A program made the translations under genes and the position numbers. Shown here piece by piece: positions 1 through 7,443 of a stretch of DNA of 64,000 nucleotides. The notes under the pieces are model-generated. The model had not been told where the DNA came from, made no database searches, and saw only the letters and a list, made by a program, of their open reading frames with translations. Numbering within the stretch: position 1 is the stretch's first letter; the number at the start of each line of letters is the position of its first letter. Location: NCBI RefSeq assembly GCF_000737195.2, contig NZ_JALM01000010.1:62001-126000 (forward strand), in the 5' to 3' direction. The DNA is from Sciscionella sediminilitoris. GTDB taxonomy: Bacteria; Actinomycetota; Actinomycetes; Mycobacteriales; Pseudonocardiaceae.

Positions 1-105
1 GTCGATCACGGCATCCTGCATGACTACGCCGATCAGACGTGCCCCGGTCAGGTCGCACTCGCGGAACTCCACACCATGCAGATCCTCGTCGACATACCGT
101 GTCAT
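1..105 (-). CDS. Pentapeptide-repeat protein, N-terminal fragment
   Basis: Only the first 35 codons lie in the window; the gene runs off the left edge. The reading begins MTRYVDEDL and continues with the five-residue periodicity typical of pentapeptide repeats (FRECDL, TGARL, IGVVM). Such proteins form right-handed quadrilateral beta-helices; the biochemical role of most is unknown. The start is the ATG at 105-103. No clear Shine-Dalgarno precedes it, so a leaderless transcript is possible. The gene points away from the transposon remnant to its right. Confidence 0.7.
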   Translation of the reverse strand, partial: MTRYVDEDLHGVEFRECDLTGARLIGVVMQDAVID

Positions 106-575
106 GATCCGAATACTAGGTTCGATCGTCGACGAGCACGAGCAGATCCTGGGAGCGTCAGCAGCCCAGAGGTGAGATCATCGGGGAATCAGATGACCGA
201 GTCTTCAGCACGGCTCGCAGCAGGGCCTTCCCCTAAAATCGCCCCGGGTCCAGTATGTCCTTGGGTGGACGCGGGATTTTCCGATTATCGGCTCTGGCGT
301 ACTTTCCGTGAAGTTGGGTCGTGCGAGAAGGATGCCTTTTCGGAGGAGATCGAGGTTGGCGCGGCCGTACAGTCGTCGCCTGGCGTGTCCTTGTGCCGGC
401 GCTCAAATAACGGGCCTTTCCAGCGTGGGGCTACTTGGTTGCGGTCACCTGCTTTCGTTTCGACGAAATGCCGGGCAGCGAGGTAGCGGACCTTGATCGC
501 GGCTTGCCACCGCCCTGCGCCACATCCCGGCCTCGAATTCGCGGCGCGCTGATCCCGGCCTGCATCACCGATTCT
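106..575. other. Gene-poor stretch with a transposon end
   Basis: No intact gene is supported here. Positions 290 to about 395 hold an ISL3-type transposase tail with its terminal repeat, annotated separately. Positions 106-289 and 396-575 contain only short reading frames without recognisable domains, and base composition is lower in GC than in the rest of the window. The stretch looks like decayed or recombined sequence. Confidence 0.5.
290..395 (-). mobile_element. ISL3-family transposase C-terminal remnant with terminal repeat
   Basis: On the minus strand the sequence reads RRRLYGRANLDLLRKGILLA, which matches the usual C-terminus of ISL3-family transposases (YGRAxxDLLRKRxLL). Just past it, on the plus strand at 290-310, lies GGCTCTGGCGTACTTTCCGT followed by G, which has the form of an ISL3 terminal inverted repeat (GGCTCT...TTTCCGTG). 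Only the last 35 or so codons and one end are present; no second terminal repeat or target duplication was found. It is a truncated remnant unable to move by itself. The family is assigned from memory of the conserved tail. Confidence 0.6.
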
Positions 576-956
576 TTAATCGTAGTGAAGCTCATCCGGC
601 GACCGGCGATGCAGCAATCGCCACCTATCATCGAATCCGCTCTCGAGAAGCTGAAACGGGTCTTCGAGGACTGCCGAAAGTTCCCGGTCGTAGCGGCGCA
701 CAACCCGCCGGAGGGCCGTCCGCGCTTCTCGAGCCGGAACACGTGGACTCGCCCGTCCTGCGGGCTTCGCTGTCCGGAGGGGTACTTCTCGTTCTCCAAT
801 CGCGCGAGGTGCTGGCTGATAGCGCCCTGTGCGACGCCGATCCCCTCGGCCGGCTCGTTGGAGGTGGTGTTCCGCTCCGGTTGGATCCACGGGCCCACGA
901 AGAGCTGGCTGATTCGCGCGGCCAGGGCGCCCATCCGTCGTCTCGTCGGCGACCAT
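576..956 (-). pseudogene. Frameshifted ArsR/MarR-like DNA-binding protein
   Basis: Read on the minus strand from the ATG at 956, the product begins MVADETTDG. Around 930 the homologous reading moves to another frame, which encodes a clear winged-helix segment (IGVAQGAISQHLARLENEKY, then DGRVHVFRLE). Near 710 it moves back to the first frame, giving VVRRYDRELSAVLEDPF and stopping at 578-576. The helix-turn-helix resembles ArsR-family repressors. The two compensating shifts mean either a decayed gene or local sequence error. It follows the membrane-protein pseudogene in the same direction, so the pair was probably an operon. Confidence 0.5.
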
Positions 957-1251
957 CGGCCAAACCTTTCGCGAGCGGCGCCTTGCCGTCCACCCGATCG
1001 CGCTGCGCCTGGTGAGCCCGAATCGGGCCTTGATCGCCCGGACGGCTTCTCTTTCCCGACGCCCGCGACACCGAGGACGGTGCACGTCTCGTCGGTAAGG
1101 CGGCCATCCCGCCGATGATGGCCGCCTTGCCGGCGGCGTCCAGCGGCAGGAAGAGCACGACGAGGACGCCCGGGTAGATCAGGCCACAGAGCACGAGGAA
1201 AGCGATACCGACCTTGAACCAGATCGGCCTCTGGCGATCCAGGAACGACAC
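957..1251 (-). pseudogene. Frameshifted small membrane protein, transporter-suffix-like
   Basis: From a GTG at 1251 the minus strand reads RPIWFKVGIAFLVLCGLIYP, then a second hydrophobic stretch ending GKAAIIGGMAAL. This resembles the short two-helix proteins called transporter suffix domain proteins. The continuation is spread over three frames: TDETCTVLGVAGVGKE, then EAVRAIKARFGL, then DRVDGKAPLAKGL, ending near 957. Three frame changes in under 300 bases leave no intact product. The family assignment is tentative. Confidence 0.4.
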
Positions 1252-1294
1252 GCAGTCCCGATAGGATCGCGTCTTCCGGGGAAAGGGGCACACG

Positions 1295-1816
1295 GTGAGC
1301 GAAGCGGTCGGGCCGATCCTGCGGACCCCGCGGTTGGTTCTGGAACCGATCAGCGCGGGCGACAGCACGGAGCTCTTCGAGGCCGTCGTCAGCCAGGACA
1401 GTGTGATGCGGTGGCTGGCCACTCGCCAAGCGGGCACCCGGGCGGACGCGGAAACCATGTGCCACAACGACATCACCCACTGGGCGGAGCACGGTTTCGG
1501 CCAGTTCGCGGTGCGGGATGCCGCGACGCGGGAGTTCCAGGGCCGGGCCGGGCTGCGGCACCGCCCCGAACACGGCACGGATCTCGGTTTCGCGCTCGCA
1601 CCGCGGTGCCACGGCCGCGGAATAGCACGGGAGGCCGGCGCCGCCTGCCTGGACTGGGCGTTCGATGGGCTCGGCCTGCAGGTGGTCTTCGGTTTCGTCC
1701 TGCCGGACAACGTGGCCTCGATCGCCCTGCTGCGCCGTCTCGGCGGCACGGAGGCCGGAACCGTCGTGTCGAGCGGGCACCACTGCCTGCGGTTCCGGTT
1801 CAGTAGACGAGAATGA
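1295..1816 (+). CDS. GNAT family N-acetyltransferase, RimJ/RimL type
   Basis: The 173-residue protein opens with LRTPRLVLEPIS, the hallmark start of RimJ/RimL-like acetyltransferases, and carries the acetyl-CoA pyrophosphate loop RCHGRGIAREA at about residues 110-120, followed by NVASIALLRRLG in the C-terminal helix. Members transfer acetyl from acetyl-CoA to alpha-amino groups of proteins or small amines; the substrate here is unknown. The GTG at 1295 is preceded by AAAGGGG at suitable spacing. The last 17 bases overlap the convergent membrane-protein gene. Confidence 0.85.
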   Translation: MSEAVGPILRTPRLVLEPISAGDSTELFEAVVSQDSVMRWLATRQAGTRADAETMCHNDITHWAEHGFGQFAVRDAATREFQGRAGLRHRPEHGTDLGFALAPRCHGRGIAREAGAACLDWAFDGLGLQVVFGFVLPDNVASIALLRRLGGTEAGTVVSSGHHCLRFRFSRRE

Positions 1817-2207
1817 CCATCAGCAGTGCGATGACTATCCCGGAAACCCCGCACAGCGCGCCCGCACCGGAGGTCCGGCGGTCCGCGGATTTCTCGACGC
1901 CGATCGCGCCGAGTACCGCGGCGGCGACCCCGAAGAGAAAACCGACGATGCCAACATAGGGCAGCAGACCGAAAACAATCGAGAGCGCACCGAACACCAG
2001 CGCGAGAACGGCGAGAACATTGGATTTCCCGGGCTCCGCGAGCGCACGTTCGAGGGCTGCCCGGCGGCGGCGTTCGGCGGCGAGTTCCCGTTCGAGGCTG
2101 CGCAGGCGGGCCTCGCACTCCCAGCGCTGACACTGCGCGTACTCCGCGCGCGCCGCCCTCCGCGGGCCCAGCCGCCGTGCGTCGCTCGTGTTCGAACCCG
2201 CCATCAT
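1800..2207 (-). CDS. Membrane protein with N-terminal coiled coil (DUF4190-like)
   Basis: About 135 residues. An N-terminal basic, Arg/Glu-rich helix (CEARLRSLERELAAERRRRA) is predicted to form a short coiled coil. Two hydrophobic segments follow (NVLAVLALVFGALSIVFGLL and GIVGFLFGVAAAVLGAIG) and a third near the C-terminus (GIVIALLMVILVY). The middle pair has the glycine-rich look of DUF4190 proteins. Function is unknown. The start is one of two adjacent ATGs at 2207 and 2204; longer upstream frames lack a ribosome-binding site. The 3' end overlaps the convergent acetyltransferase gene. Confidence 0.65.
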   Translation of the reverse strand: MMAGSNTSDARRLGPRRAARAEYAQCQRWECEARLRSLERELAAERRRRAALERALAEPGKSNVLAVLALVFGALSIVFGLLPYVGIVGFLFGVAAAVLGAIGVEKSADRRTSGAGALCGVSGIVIALLMVILVY

Positions 2208-2304
2208 CACTCGGTATCGGTCAAGCAGGCCCGGCCGTTTCGCACCCGGGCGAAGTTGGGCCGAATGGCCCAATCGCACTACGACGGGCGAGCCAGCGGA
2301 CGGA

Positions 2305-2892
2305 TCAACCGGTCACGATGCGCAGGATCGCCTTCCCATCCTGGATCGCCGGCAGCTGCACCGTGACCGCACCGGGTTCGGCCGTGGGCTTCTCGGTGCC
2401 ACAGCCCTGGCCGGGGCTCGCGAAGGTGCCCGATCCGCCGAGGCTCCCCGATCCTCCGAGGGTGCCCGATCCGCCACCCGAGGAGTGGAACACGAAGGTG
2501 GAGCAGCCGGGTTTGAGTGTGCCATTGCCTCCCCCGCCGTCGCTCAGGGTGAGATCGATATCGACGCTGTCGGCCCGGACCTTCGTCACGGCCAGTCTGC
2601 CTGGCGCTGAGCCACCCACCCGGATCTTCACCGGAGCGGAGACCTGCACCTCGCAGCTTCGGCCGGCGCAGGCCGCGTAGTCCGTACCGTCCGCCGCCGT
2701 AGGCGCCACACTGGACGGGGCCGCGGACCGGCTGGGCGGGCTGCTGCTCGTGCTCGGCGCCGCGGAGCTGTGCGGTGCCTGCGCGGTTCCCGCCCCGCCC
2801 GAACAACCGCTCGTCACCAGCGCGGCGAGCACCGTACCTCCTGCCGCGCAAGTCCATCGGAACATCCTCGAAGTAGTCACCCGCGGGACCAT
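2305..2892 (-). CDS. Secreted lipoprotein, Ser/Pro/Gly-rich
   Basis: A 195-residue lipoprotein. The signal peptide (about residues 10-30) ends in the lipobox VTSGC, so the cysteine near residue 30 is the likely lipid anchor. A Ser/Pro/Ala linker follows, then a beta-rich region with a CxxxxC pair (CAGRSC) and a glycine-rich repeat (GGSGTLGGSGSLGGSGTF). No enzymatic motif is seen. The ATG at 2892 has GGAAAG seven bases upstream; the ATG at 2865 would give a shorter signal peptide with poor spacing. It diverges from the short-chain dehydrogenase gene 48 bases away. Confidence 0.75.
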   Translation of the reverse strand: MVPRVTTSRMFRWTCAAGGTVLAALVTSGCSGGAGTAQAPHSSAAPSTSSSPPSRSAAPSSVAPTAADGTDYAACAGRSCEVQVSAPVKIRVGGSAPGRLAVTKVRADSVDIDLTLSDGGGGNGTLKPGCSTFVFHSSGGGSGTLGGSGSLGGSGTFASPGQGCGTEKPTAEPGAVTVQLPAIQDGKAILRIVTG

Positions 2893-2940
2893 AGGCTCGC
2901 TTTCCGGGACCGGTCCCGGACGTTCGGTAGCCTGCGGGGC

Positions 2941-3849
2941 ATGAACTGGAGCGAGCGAGCGATCGGCGACCAGTCGGGACGGACATTCGTGGTGACCGGG
3001 GCGAATTCGGGCCTCGGCCTCCGGGTGGCTCGGGTACTCGGTGAACACGGTGCCCGGATTCTCCTCGCCTGCCGCTCGGAATCGCGGGGCGCGCAAGCGG
3101 TGCGGCAGGTTCCGGGCGGGGAGCTGGTGCGCCTGGATGTCGCGGAGCTGCCCTCGGTGCGCTCGGCCGCCGGAGAGATCCGGGAGCGGACCGGCGATCG
3201 CCTCGACGGCCTGGTCAACAACGCCGGAATCACCTGGCCCCCGTTGCGGCGCACCACCGAGGGGTTCGAGTCGACCTTCGCCACCAACCATCTGGGCCAC
3301 GCGGCGCTGACCTGGTTGCTCATGGCCGCACTGCGCGGCGCCGAGGCAGCCCGGGTGGTGCACGTCGGCAGTATCGCGGCGCGTGGCGGCGGCCTCGATC
3401 TGGCGGATCCGAACTACCAGCGCCGCCCCTATCGGGCCTATACCGCGTACATGCAGTCGAAGCAGGCCAATCTGCTGTTCGCACTGGAGCTCGACCGGCG
3501 GCTGCGCGCGGCCGGGGAAACCGTGCGCAGTGTCGCCGCGCATCCGGGCATGACGCGGACCGAACTGTTCCCGAACGCCACCCGCAGCGGTGGTCCGCGC
3601 GCGACCGCCCTGCTGCGGGCGCTGAATCCGCTGATCGCGCAGTCGGTCGAGAGTGGGGCGCTGCCGCTGTTGCGTGCCGTGACCGCCGGGGACGGCGGCG
3701 AGTACTACGGGCCCTCCGGCCCGATGGAGATCCGTGGCGGCACCGGACGAGCGCGTATTCCGCACAGTGCCGCGAACCCGGAAACGGCCCGGCGGCTCTG
3801 GGACCTCACGGCCGAACTCACCGGCGTCGCCCCGGATCCGGCCGGATGA
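2941..3849 (+). CDS. Short-chain dehydrogenase/reductase (retinol-dehydrogenase-like)
   Basis: A 302-residue classical SDR. The NAD(P)-binding glycine motif TGANSGLG lies near residue 20, NNAGI near 90, FATNHLGHAAL after it, and the catalytic Tyr-Lys pair sits in YMQSK near residue 174. The length and the FATNHLGHAAL motif fit the retinol-dehydrogenase-like/oxidoreductase subgroup, which reduces or oxidises hydrophobic carbonyls. The substrate cannot be assigned. The ATG at 2941 closely follows a likely promoter in the short intergenic space and has no strong Shine-Dalgarno. Confidence 0.88.
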   Translation: MNWSERAIGDQSGRTFVVTGANSGLGLRVARVLGEHGARILLACRSESRGAQAVRQVPGGELVRLDVAELPSVRSAAGEIRERTGDRLDGLVNNAGITWPPLRRTTEGFESTFATNHLGHAALTWLLMAALRGAEAARVVHVGSIAARGGGLDLADPNYQRRPYRAYTAYMQSKQANLLFALELDRRLRAAGETVRSVAAHPGMTRTELFPNATRSGGPRATALLRALNPLIAQSVESGALPLLRAVTAGDGGEYYGPSGPMEIRGGTGRARIPHSAANPETARRLWDLTAELTGVAPDPAG

Positions 3850-3952
3850 CCGCATTTCGTACCGAATCTCTCGAATGAGATTTGTCTCGGCGCAGCGCCG
3901 ATTTCTCTGGTTACGGTGGGGCTCGCCGTGCTGGTGAAAGGAATGCGCCTTG

Positions 3953-5329
3953 ATGAACGGTCGGCGGTGGCTCGTTCTCGCGATCTGTTGTATGAGCCTG
4001 TTCATCGTCACCCTGGACAACACGATCGTGAATATGGCGCTGCCCGCGATCCGGCGGGATTTCGGTTCCTCGCTCTCGGAATTGCAGTGGACGATCGATG
4101 CCTACACGATCGTCCTGGCGAGCCTGCTGATCCTGTCCGGCTCGGTGGCGGACCGGATCGGGCGTAAGCGCACGTTCCAGGCCGGTCTGCTCCTGTTCAG
4201 CCTCGGCTCGCTGCTGTGCGGACTGGCGCCGGGCACCGGTCCGTTGATCGGATTCCGTGCGCTGCAAGCGATCGGTGGCTCGATGCTGAACCCGGTCGCG
4301 CTCTCGATCATCACCAACACCTTCCCCGAACCGCGGGAACGGGCGAACGCGATCGGGGTGTGGGGCGGGGTGATCGGGCTGAGCATGGCGCTGGGGCCGG
4401 TGCTCGGCGGAATGCTCGTGGACCTGGTGAGCTGGCGTGCGGTGTTCTGGATCAATGTTCCGGTCGCCGGGCTCGCGATCCTGCTCGTCGCCGCGTTCGT
4501 GCCCGAGTCGAGGGCACCGCACGCAAGAAGGCTCGATCCGCTCGGCCAGCTCGCGATGACGATCCTGTTGCTAACACTGGTTTCCGGGATCATCGAGGGC
4601 CCGCGTTCCGGCTGGGGCAGCGCACCGATCCTCGGGTGTTTCACGGTCGCCCTGGCCACCGGCGTGTTCTTCGTCCGGCACGAATGGCGCAGGGACGAGC
4701 CGCTGCTCGACCCGCGCCTGTTCGCTTCCCGCCCGTTTTCCGGGGCGATCGTGATCGCGCTCGCCGCGTTCGCCGTGCTGTCCGGATTCCTGTTCCTCAA
4801 CATCCTGTATCTGCAGTCGGTGCGCGGTTTCTCCGCGCTCTACGCCGGGATACTCACGCTCCCGATGGCGGGCGCCAACGGCGTCTTCGCGCTGATCTCC
4901 GGCTGGCTCACCGGCCGGATCGGCGCCCGCCTGCCGCTGATGATCGCCGGGGCGGCCATGGTCGCGGCCACGCTCCTGCTCACCGGCCTCACCGCGACCA
5001 TGAGCATCGGATACCTGGTCACGGCGTACCTGTTGCTCGGTATCGGGCTCGGCATGGTGAACTCACCGATCGTCAGCACCGCCCTGTCCGGGATGCCACC
5101 CGCGCAGGCGGGCACGGCGGCCGCGGTCGCGGCGACCAGCAGGCAGATCGGCACCGCGCTCGGCGTCGCGGTGCTCGGCTCGATCCTCAGCTCGGCCACC
5201 ACTGGGCCGGTGCAGGCCGGTTTCCTGACCGCGAACCGGATCTCCTGGTGGATCATGACCGGCGCGGGCGCGCTCATCCTCGTACTCGGCCTCCGGACCG
5301 CGGGCCCGTTCCGGAGCGCACCGCGTTAG
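3953..5329 (+). CDS. MFS drug-efflux transporter, DHA2 (EmrB/QacA) family
   Basis: A 458-residue inner-membrane proton antiporter with about 14 hydrophobic helices. Family motifs are visible: LDNTIVNMALPAI in the first helix, GSVADRIGRKRTF in the loop between helices 2 and 3, and the antiporter motif C region GLSMALGPVLGG. Members export cationic drugs, dyes or antibiotics. The ATG at 3953 is chosen over the TTG one codon earlier; GAAAGGA lies about ten bases upstream. The end overlaps the convergent HxlR regulator by four bases. Confidence 0.9.
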   Translation: MNGRRWLVLAICCMSLFIVTLDNTIVNMALPAIRRDFGSSLSELQWTIDAYTIVLASLLILSGSVADRIGRKRTFQAGLLLFSLGSLLCGLAPGTGPLIGFRALQAIGGSMLNPVALSIITNTFPEPRERANAIGVWGGVIGLSMALGPVLGGMLVDLVSWRAVFWINVPVAGLAILLVAAFVPESRAPHARRLDPLGQLAMTILLLTLVSGIIEGPRSGWGSAPILGCFTVALATGVFFVRHEWRRDEPLLDPRLFASRPFSGAIVIALAAFAVLSGFLFLNILYLQSVRGFSALYAGILTLPMAGANGVFALISGWLTGRIGARLPLMIAGAAMVAATLLLTGLTATMSIGYLVTAYLLLGIGLGMVNSPIVSTALSGMPPAQAGTAAAVAATSRQIGTALGVAVLGSILSSATTGPVQAGFLTANRISWWIMTGAGALILVLGLRTAGPFRSAPR

Positions 5330-5781
5330 GCCGCCTGGCCAGGGCCGGGCAGGAGGTCCAGGTCCGTGGCGTGCATCGGCGCACCGCACACCGAGCAGTG
5401 CGGTTCGACATGGCTGATCTCTCCGCAGGCGTGGTGCCGGTACAGCACCGGCGGCCCCGCCTCCCCCGCGGTCCAGCGGTCTCCCCAGCGCACCATGACC
5501 AGCAGCAGATCGCACAGTTCGGTGCCCTTCGCGGTGAGCACGTACTCGTGCCGCGGCGGGCGTTCGGAGTACTCGCGCCGTTCCAGGATGCCGTTACCGA
5601 CGAGCCCCTTCAGGCGCTCGGCCAGCACTTTGCGGGAGATACCGAGGTCCTGCTGGATCTGTTCGAAGCGGGTCATCCCGACGTAGACGTTCCGCAGGAT
5701 CAGCGGGGACCACGGCTCACCGATCACATCGAGGGTGCGGGCGATCGAGCACGCCATGGTGCCGAACTGGGTGCGCTGCAT
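5326..5781 (-). CDS. HxlR-family winged-helix transcriptional regulator
   Basis: A 151-residue regulator. The HxlR core spans residues 10-100: CSIARTLDVIGEPWSPLILR, the recognition region FEQIQQDLGISRKVLAERLKGL, and the wing RPPRHEYVLTAKG. A C-terminal extension carries a possible zinc-binding set (HHACGEISHVEPHCSVCG) seen in some HxlR proteins. It diverges from the DUF899 gene, and two near-identical palindromes lie in the gap, so autoregulation and control of DUF899 are likely. Some HxlR members sense aldehydes or quinones; the effector here is unknown. Confidence 0.9.
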   Translation of the reverse strand: MQRTQFGTMACSIARTLDVIGEPWSPLILRNVYVGMTRFEQIQQDLGISRKVLAERLKGLVGNGILERREYSERPPRHEYVLTAKGTELCDLLLVMVRWGDRWTAGEAGPPVLYRHHACGEISHVEPHCSVCGAPMHATDLDLLPGPGQAA

Positions 5782-5803
5782 GCCCGAATCCTAGAACACA
5801 AGG

Positions 5804-5818
5804 GTTCCCTCAGGGAAC
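5804..5818. promoter_or_regulatory. Palindromic operator 1, HxlR/DUF899 divergent region
   Basis: The sequence GTTCCC-TCA-GGGAAC is a perfect 6-bp inverted repeat with a 3-bp centre. It lies 23 bases upstream of the HxlR start, where it would cover the regulator's promoter. A second copy with the same arms lies 32 bp to the right. Confidence 0.7.
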
Positions 5819-5835
5819 TGAGTGCGCTATCGTTC

Positions 5836-5850
5836 GTTCCCTGGGGGAAC
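5836..5850. promoter_or_regulatory. Palindromic operator 2, HxlR/DUF899 divergent region
   Basis: GTTCCC-TGG-GGGAAC has arms identical to operator 1. Centres are 32 bp apart, three helical turns, so two regulator dimers would bind the same DNA face. It sits 20 bases upstream of the DUF899 start, just before its ribosome-binding site. Confidence 0.7.
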
Positions 5851-5870
5851 AATCCTGGAGGGAGCAAGCC

Positions 5871-6524
5871 ATGAACCGTCCATCCGTCGTCTCCGCTCCG
5901 GAATGGCAGACTGCGCGCGATGCCTTGCTGGTCAAGGAGAAGGAGCTCACCCACGCCCTGGACGCGCTGGCCGCGGAACGCAGGCGGCTGCCGATGGTCC
6001 GGCTGCGCACGGACTACCCGTTCACCGCGCCGGACGGCCGCACGGTCGCCCTCGGTGACCTGTTCGACGGCCGCCGTCAGCTGGTGATCTACCACTTCAT
6101 GCTGGGGCCGGGACAGGACTCGGTGTGCAGCGGGTGCTCCTCGTTCACCGACAACCTCGCCGATCAGTCGCACCTCAACGCCAGGGACACCACGCTGATC
6201 CTGATGTCGCCCGCACCGCAGGCCGATATCGAGGTGCTGCGCCGCCGGTTCGGCTGGACGGTGCCCTGGTATTCCGCCCATGGCAACGATTTCTACGCCG
6301 ATCTCGGCCTCGGCGAGATGTTCGGGATCAGCGTGCTGCTCCGCGACGGCGACGAGGTGTTCCGCACCTACTACACCACCGCGCGCGGGGTCGACCGGCT
6401 CCGGATGGATTTCAACCTGCTGGACCTGACCCCGTACGGCAGGCAGGAGCAGTGGGAGGACTCGCCGGAGGGCTGGCCCCAGGATCCGACGATGTCCTGG
6501 ATCCGTTCCCGCGACGAGTACTGA
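5871..6524 (+). CDS. DUF899 family thioredoxin-like protein
   Basis: A 217-residue protein of the DUF899 family, which has a thioredoxin-like fold. Family features are LPMVRLRTDYPF near residue 40, LVIYHFMLGP near 70, CSGCSSFTDNL near 85 (a CxxC pair) and GWTVPWYSAHGNDFYADLG in the second half. A redox or electrophile-detoxification role is suspected for the family but not established. The ATG at 5871 has GGAGGGAG upstream. It starts a co-directional run with the VOC, PPOX and S66 genes. Confidence 0.88.
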   Translation: MNRPSVVSAPEWQTARDALLVKEKELTHALDALAAERRRLPMVRLRTDYPFTAPDGRTVALGDLFDGRRQLVIYHFMLGPGQDSVCSGCSSFTDNLADQSHLNARDTTLILMSPAPQADIEVLRRRFGWTVPWYSAHGNDFYADLGLGEMFGISVLLRDGDEVFRTYYTTARGVDRLRMDFNLLDLTPYGRQEQWEDSPEGWPQDPTMSWIRSRDEY

Positions 6525-6533
6525 TCCGCTCCC

Positions 6534-7004
6534 ATGGCCGAGAACACCGCGGTGATCAGCGGAATCCACCACCTGAAGATCCCGGTCTCGGATCTGGCGG
6601 TCAGCAGGGCGTGGTACGAGAAGGTGTTCGACTATCGGGTACGGATCGAGTTCCCCGATGCCGACGGCACGGTGCGCGGTGTGGCGGGCGAGATCGGCGG
6701 AATCACCGTGGCACTGCGGGAGAATCCGGCCGCCGCACGCGGAGCGAGCGGTTTCGACCCGATCTGCTTCGCGATACCCGACCGGGCGGCCGCGCGGGCC
6801 TGGGCTGCCCGGCTGGCGCGGCTCGGGGTGGAGCACACCCCGCCCGGAGAGGGCACCCAGGGCTGGGTGGTGCAGGTCCTCGATCCGGACGGTATCGCGA
6901 TCCGGCTCTACAGCACGGCCACGGAGGACACCACGGATCGCCGCGGCACACCCGGTTATCCCCGCCGCGCCGAACAGTCCCATCGGAACCCGGATGATCG
7001 CTAG
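6534..7004 (+). CDS. VOC-superfamily (glyoxalase/dioxygenase fold) protein
   Basis: A 156-residue protein with one vicinal-oxygen-chelate module: IHHLKIPVSDLAVSRAWYEKVF at the start, a central ARAWAARLARLGVEHT helix, and the closing strand VVQVLDPDGIAIRLY. A possible metal ligand His is near residue 12. The substrate is unknown. The gene begins nine bases after the DUF899 stop, consistent with cotranscription under the same operators. Confidence 0.85.
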   Translation: MAENTAVISGIHHLKIPVSDLAVSRAWYEKVFDYRVRIEFPDADGTVRGVAGEIGGITVALRENPAAARGASGFDPICFAIPDRAAARAWAARLARLGVEHTPPGEGTQGWVVQVLDPDGIAIRLYSTATEDTTDRRGTPGYPRRAEQSHRNPDDR

Positions 7005-7013
7005 GATCGCGGC

Positions 7014-7442
7014 ATGACGGAATCCGTGGCCCTGCCGGGCGAACTGCGGGAGTTGCTGGCGACCGGCCCGCTCGTGCACCTGAGTACGGTGAACGCCGAC
7101 GGCAGCCCGCAGGTGACGGTGATCTGGATCGGCCTGGACGGCGAGGAACTGGTCAGCGGGCACATGACGCGGCACCGGAAAGTGCGCAATATGGAACGGG
7201 ATCCGCGCGTCGTGCTGTCGTTCACCGCTCCGCGCACCCCCGGTGTCTTCCTGAACGAGTACGCGAGCCTGCGGGCCAGGGCCCGGGTCGAGCCCAGTGA
7301 CCGGGCCTGGAATCTGCTCGACGATCTGGCGAAGGTCTACATGGGACCGGATACCGAATTCCCCGCGCCCCAGGGACCCGGCTACATCGTGCGCTACTCG
7401 GTCGAGCGGATCGGCGGGGTCGGCCCGTGGGTCGCGCACTGA
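7014..7442 (+). CDS. PPOX-class F420-dependent oxidoreductase
   Basis: A 142-residue split-beta-barrel flavin/F420 protein. Residues 20-45 read VHLSTVNADGSPQVTVIWIG, and SGHMTRHRKVRNMERDPRVVLSF follows, both typical of F420-dependent PPOX-class enzymes. They reduce small unsaturated or nitro substrates with F420H2, a cofactor common in actinomycetes. The ATG at 7014 follows the VOC gene by nine bases. Confidence 0.88.
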   Translation: MTESVALPGELRELLATGPLVHLSTVNADGSPQVTVIWIGLDGEELVSGHMTRHRKVRNMERDPRVVLSFTAPRTPGVFLNEYASLRARARVEPSDRAWNLLDDLAKVYMGPDTEFPAPQGPGYIVRYSVERIGGVGPWVAH

Positions 7443-7443
7443 G

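Noticed and set aside
76-486. Plus-strand frame of 136 codons at the left edge
   Set aside because: No recognisable domain, no ribosome-binding site, and it runs antisense through the pentapeptide gene start and the transposase tail.
431-2133. Long minus-strand open frames of 450 and 501 codons across the left end
   Set aside because: They run antisense through the GNAT gene, have Arg/Pro/Ala-rich composition without domains, and only pieces match the frameshifted small genes; typical open frames of GC-rich DNA.
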